From positions 1-64,000 of the forward strand of contig JANQQC010000016.1 of assembly GCA_028285145.1 (NCBI GenBank): a stretch of 64,000 nt of DNA. Direction: 5' to 3'. Positions 61,194 through 64,000 of the stretch are shown in pieces. Under the pieces are notes generated by a model, which did no database searches, was not told the DNA's origin, and worked only from the letters and a program-made list of their open reading frames with translations. The translations under genes and the position numbers were made by a program. The stretch is from Hyphomonadaceae bacterium. Its GTDB lineage: Bacteria; Pseudomonadota; Alphaproteobacteria; Caulobacterales; Hyphomonadaceae. How positions within the stretch are numbered: the first letter of the stretch is position 1; each line of letters begins with the position of its first letter.

Positions 61194-62072
61194 TTAGCCC
61201 TGCTTGAGGGCCTCGGCCATTTGTTCGGCCTGCTCGGGGGTGATCCCGAGCGCATCCAGAATCGGTCCGGCGGCTTCCTCATTCCATGAATGGGGTGGGC
61301 CGACGGTGATGCCGCCATCCACGACGAACTCGCCGCCTGTGATGAACGCGCCAGCATCGGAAGCGAGGAAGGCCGCCATTTCAGCGATGTCATTGCCCGC
61401 GCCGACCCGGCCTATGGGCTGAATTTTCCCCCCATTCTGCGCCAGCATCTCTGCCATCTGGTCTGCCTGTTCGCGCGGCAGGCCGAGCGAGGCTCCGAAA
61501 ATCGAGGTGGCAATGAAGCCCGGCAGGATCGCATTGACCCGTATCTGGTACTTGGCGAGTTCGGCGGCGGCGAGCTTCGAAAAATGCGCGACGCCTTTCT
61601 TGGCAACCGAGTAGGTCACCGGTGCATAGCCCGCGCAAACGGCTGAGATGGAGGAGGTGTTCACCACCGCGCCGCCGCCGCGCGCTTTCATATGCGGAAT
61701 GGCGAGATGCGTTCCTGCGAAGACCGACTTCAGCAGCAGGTTCATCGTCATGTCCCAGCCATCTGGGTCGAATTCCTCGACCGAGGCAGGAGAGCCACCG
61801 TGCCCGGCATTGTTCCAGAGGATATCCAGTCCACCAAAGGCGTCGACGCAGGTTTGCAGTGCTGCCGCGATCTGGTCGGTCTCCATGACATCGCAATGAA
61901 CATAACGGACTGTGTCCTTGCCAAACCGCGTCTCCAGCGCCTTGCCCTTATCGTCCTGAATATCGGCCGCAACGATACGGGCACCTTTCTCAACGAACTT
62001 CTCCACCGCTGCGAGGCCGATGCCGCTTGCCGCCCCTGTAATCACGGCTGTCTTGTCTGTCAGATCGGTCAT
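61194..62072 (-). CDS. short-chain dehydrogenase/reductase
   Basis: A 292-residue classical SDR with TGAASGIG (12-19), NNAGHGG and YSVAKKG (catalytic Tyr-x3-Lys). The final stretch (LGITPEQAEQMAEAL) is an extra helix beyond the usual fold, which may contact a substrate or partner. The substrate is unknown. The desaturase gene converges with it. Confidence 0.88.
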   Translation of the reverse strand: MTDLTDKTAVITGAASGIGLAAVEKFVEKGARIVAADIQDDKGKALETRFGKDTVRYVHCDVMETDQIAAALQTCVDAFGGLDILWNNAGHGGSPASVEEFDPDGWDMTMNLLLKSVFAGTHLAIPHMKARGGGAVVNTSSISAVCAGYAPVTYSVAKKGVAHFSKLAAAELAKYQIRVNAILPGFIATSIFGASLGLPREQADQMAEMLAQNGGKIQPIGRVGAGNDIAEMAAFLASDAGAFITGGEFVVDGGITVGPPHSWNEEAAGPILDALGITPEQAEQMAEALKQG

Positions 62073-62198
62073 CGCCGGGTGTCTCCTCCAATTGTTCTGC
62101 GCCGATCACGCCGGGGCGACGCAAGGTCAGTCAAGCGCCACCTTGCAAAAGGGCGGGGACCGCCGCACGGTCACCCTCAAATGATGATGGGAGACTTC

Positions 62199-64000
62199 AT
62201 GATCCGCGCTGCAATTCTTTCCCCGCTTGCCTTTGCCGCCGTTCTGTCCGGCTGCGCCGTATCTGATGCTGTAATGCCGGCAGCCGATGACGTGCCGGCC
62301 GAAGCCGTTGAATCAATCGAAACGCCAGAGCGCTTCGTGCCGCCGAGTACAAAGCCCGGCCCGGTGTCGGAGAATGGTGGTCTGATTGTTGAGACGCTGG
62401 CGACGCTGGCGCGTGTTTCAAGCCTGGCCGTGTCTCCTGATGGATCGACGCTCGCCTATGTGATCCGCGAAACGGATCTGGAGGCCGATGGCGGGCGAAC
62501 CGATATCTGGTCGCTCGACCTGACTGATGATAGTGCAGACCCTGTCCAGCTCACCACGCATCCCTCTGGCGGTTCGAGCCCCGTCTGGAATGCTGATGGC
62601 GGCACGCTCTACTTCCTGTCCTCGCGTTCTGGGTCCAGTCAGGCCTGGCGGATAGACCTGGCTGGCGGCGCTCCTGTTCAGGTGACCGACTATCCGGTCG
62701 GCATCGCCAATCTGAAAGTGCTCGCAGGCGGACGGATCGCTTTTACGGCAGATGTCTTTCGGAGCTGCGATACACTGCAATGCACGGCCGACATCCTGGC
62801 AGAGCGGGAAGCATCGCCAACCAGTGCCCTGCAGTACGACAAAGTGTTCGTGCGCCACTGGGATACCTGGGAAGACGGCCGGCGCTCGGCTCTGTTCACG
62901 GCCAGCCTTGGTGAGGACGGGGCGGCGGGTGATCCGACCAATCTCTCAGGGTCGCTGGATGGTGACACACCGAGCGTACCCTTTGGTGGCGGGGGCGAAA
63001 TCGCAGCTTCGCCGGATGGGCAGACGCTCTACTTCGCTCTTCGGGAGGCCGGAAAGACTGAACCATGGTCGACCGATCTCGACATCTATGCGGTACCGGC
63101 CGACGGGTCGGCTGCACCTGCCAATCTTACCGATGGCATGGACGGAACCGACACTCATCCCGAGGTGTCGCCGGATGGACGTAAGCTCGCCTGGTTATCC
63201 ATGGCGCGGGCAGGGTACGAGTCCGATCAGACCGACCTGATGGTGCTGGATCTTGAGACCGGCGACATGACCAACTCGACGGCAGACTGGGACCGTTCCG
63301 TCTCCGATATCGCCTTCGCCGCTGATGGGGCGACCGTCATCATCTCAGCGTCCGACACGGGAACGCATCCGCTGTTCCGTGTTGATCTCGCTGCTGGCGA
63401 GGTGACGCCCGTGACAACCGGGGCTTATGCATCCTCACCCGTCGTGCGGGGCGATCAGGTCATCTATCTTGAACGCGCGCTCAACAGGCCTGTGGACATC
63501 CACGCGCTCGATCTTGCGAGCGGTGAAACGCGTCAGCTAACGGATGCCAACGCCGTCCGGCTCTCTAAAACGGAGATGGGCGAGTATGAGCAGTTCAGCT
63601 TCGCCGGTGCGAATGATGAGACCGTCTATGGCTACGCGATGAAGCCGGCTGGCTTCGAAGAAGGCGAGACCTATCCGATCGCCTTCATCGTCCATGGCGG
63701 GCCGCAGGGCTCATTTTCTGAAGGCTGGTCCTATCGCTGGAACCCGCAAATCTATGCCGGGGCCGGATACGGGGTCGTCTTCATCGATTTCCATGGCAGC
63801 GCCGGATACGGGCAGGCCTTCATGGATTCGATCAATCAGGACTGGGGCGGCAAGCCGCTGGAGGATCTGCAAAAAGGATTGGTCGCTGCCCTTGAGCGCT
63901 ATGACTGGCTTGATGGCGAGCGGACCTGCGCGCTTGGGGCGTCCTATGGCGGTTACATGATCAACTGGATCGCCGGGAACTGGCCGGACCGCTTTGACTG
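62199..64000 (+). CDS. S9-family prolyl oligopeptidase lipoprotein, 5' part
   Basis: The gene continues beyond the window; 600 residues are visible. A signal peptide has a lipobox LSGC (Cys 19). A seven-bladed propeller follows (repeated SPDGSTLAYV, SPVWNADGG, SPDGQTLYFALR, SPDGRKLAWLS). The peptidase domain starts near residue 470; HGGPQGSF, GSAGYGQ and GASYGGYM (with the catalytic Ser) are in view, but the Asp and His lie beyond the edge. ATG 62199 is preceded by GGGAG. It would digest peptides in the periplasm. Confidence 0.9.
   Translation, partial: MIRAAILSPLAFAAVLSGCAVSDAVMPAADDVPAEAVESIETPERFVPPSTKPGPVSENGGLIVETLATLARVSSLAVSPDGSTLAYVIRETDLEADGGRTDIWSLDLTDDSADPVQLTTHPSGGSSPVWNADGGTLYFLSSRSGSSQAWRIDLAGGAPVQVTDYPVGIANLKVLAGGRIAFTADVFRSCDTLQCTADILAEREASPTSALQYDKVFVRHWDTWEDGRRSALFTASLGEDGAAGDPTNLSGSLDGDTPSVPFGGGGEIAASPDGQTLYFALREAGKTEPWSTDLDIYAVPADGSAAPANLTDGMDGTDTHPEVSPDGRKLAWLSMARAGYESDQTDLMVLDLETGDMTNSTADWDRSVSDIAFAADGATVIISASDTGTHPLFRVDLAAGEVTPVTTGAYASSPVVRGDQVIYLERALNRPVDIHALDLASGETRQLTDANAVRLSKTEMGEYEQFSFAGANDETVYGYAMKPAGFEEGETYPIAFIVHGGPQGSFSEGWSYRWNPQIYAGAGYGVVFIDFHGSAGYGQAFMDSINQDWGGKPLEDLQKGLVAALERYDWLDGERTCALGASYGGYMINWIAGNWPDRFD

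Noticed and set aside
1-64000. tRNA, rRNA, CRISPR, IS elements or prophage genes
   Set aside because: I read the gene-free stretches for cloverleaf arms, direct-repeat arrays and transposase or phage genes and saw none; a dedicated search would be needed to exclude a tRNA fully.

Overview
The window looks like chromosomal DNA of a GC-rich, free-living alphaproteobacterium, most likely from Caulobacterales (Hyphomonadaceae-like). The reasons are: a TrcR (DUF1013) gene and an RcdA (DUF1465) gene, both alphaproteobacterial cell-cycle proteins; one perfect CtrA-type box (TTAA-N7-TTAA); a hisS-hisZ-hisG operon with an alphaproteobacterial-type HisRS and short-form HisG; an HWE-family histidine kinase; a large TonB-dependent receptor; and SapC, DUF1192 and RcdA-type families. 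No rRNA, tRNA, CRISPR array, IS element or prophage was recognised. The species assignment is inference.

Layout. 0.5-3.8 kb: HWE kinase with a stand-alone receiver, a membrane-anchored beta-lactamase-fold hydrolase and a dual-specificity-type phosphatase. 3.8-4.7 kb: a DnaB-like RecA-fold ATPase with a small helical head domain. 4.9-8.8 kb: a fatty-acid-hydroxylase-family enzyme, then a leftward group with a metallo-beta-lactamase-fold hydrolase, an ATP-grasp-like protein, a DUF442 phosphatase/sulfurtransferase-like protein and an exported protein. 9.1-12.1 kb: TonB-dependent receptor with its terminator. 12.2-13.9 kb: two RNA methyltransferases, translationally coupled. 14-15.8 kb: an unusual pair, a membrane protein with a BON-like segment and a coiled-coil repeat protein with a helix-hairpin-helix tail. 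15.9-25.2 kb: M48 peptidase, Gfo/Idh/MocA oxidoreductase, DM13 protein, thioesterase-like gene with an apparent ATC start, SDR, membrane AraC regulator with a second hydroxylase, DUF937 protein and an ABC exporter.

25.3-27.4 kb: a two-gene unit of unknown function, a four-helix membrane protein coupled to a membrane-anchored vWA-like protein; this is one of the best candidates for an undescribed system. 27.4-34.5 kb: methyltransferase, dienoyl-CoA isomerase, DUF4197 lipoprotein, alpha/beta hydrolase, PAAR-like exported protein, a Zur-like operon with a thioesterase, an OmpW porin, and a small unknown gene behind the CtrA box. 34.5-40.2 kb: a DUF885 lipoprotein that has lost expected metal ligands, SapC, and a DsbD-type reductase with a redoxin partner.

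40.3-47.5 kb is core metabolism: hisS-hisZ-hisG (histidine) and argD-argF (arginine). 47.5-54 kb holds trcR, a DUF4345 membrane protein, a membrane-anchored haloalkane-dehalogenase-like enzyme, a nitroreductase, a quinone oxidoreductase, DUF1192, rcdA and hslO. 54-64 kb: bicupin plus TetR regulator with an operator-like palindrome, DoxX-like protein, TlpA-like lipoprotein, thiolase, a Kbp-like BON/LysM protein, an unknown membrane protein, cupin, fatty-acid desaturase, SDR and the 5' part of an S9 peptidase that runs off the window. Lipid and acyl-CoA enzymes recur throughout (two hydroxylases, desaturase, thiolase, dienoyl-CoA isomerase, two thioesterases), which suggests active fatty-acid remodelling and degradation.
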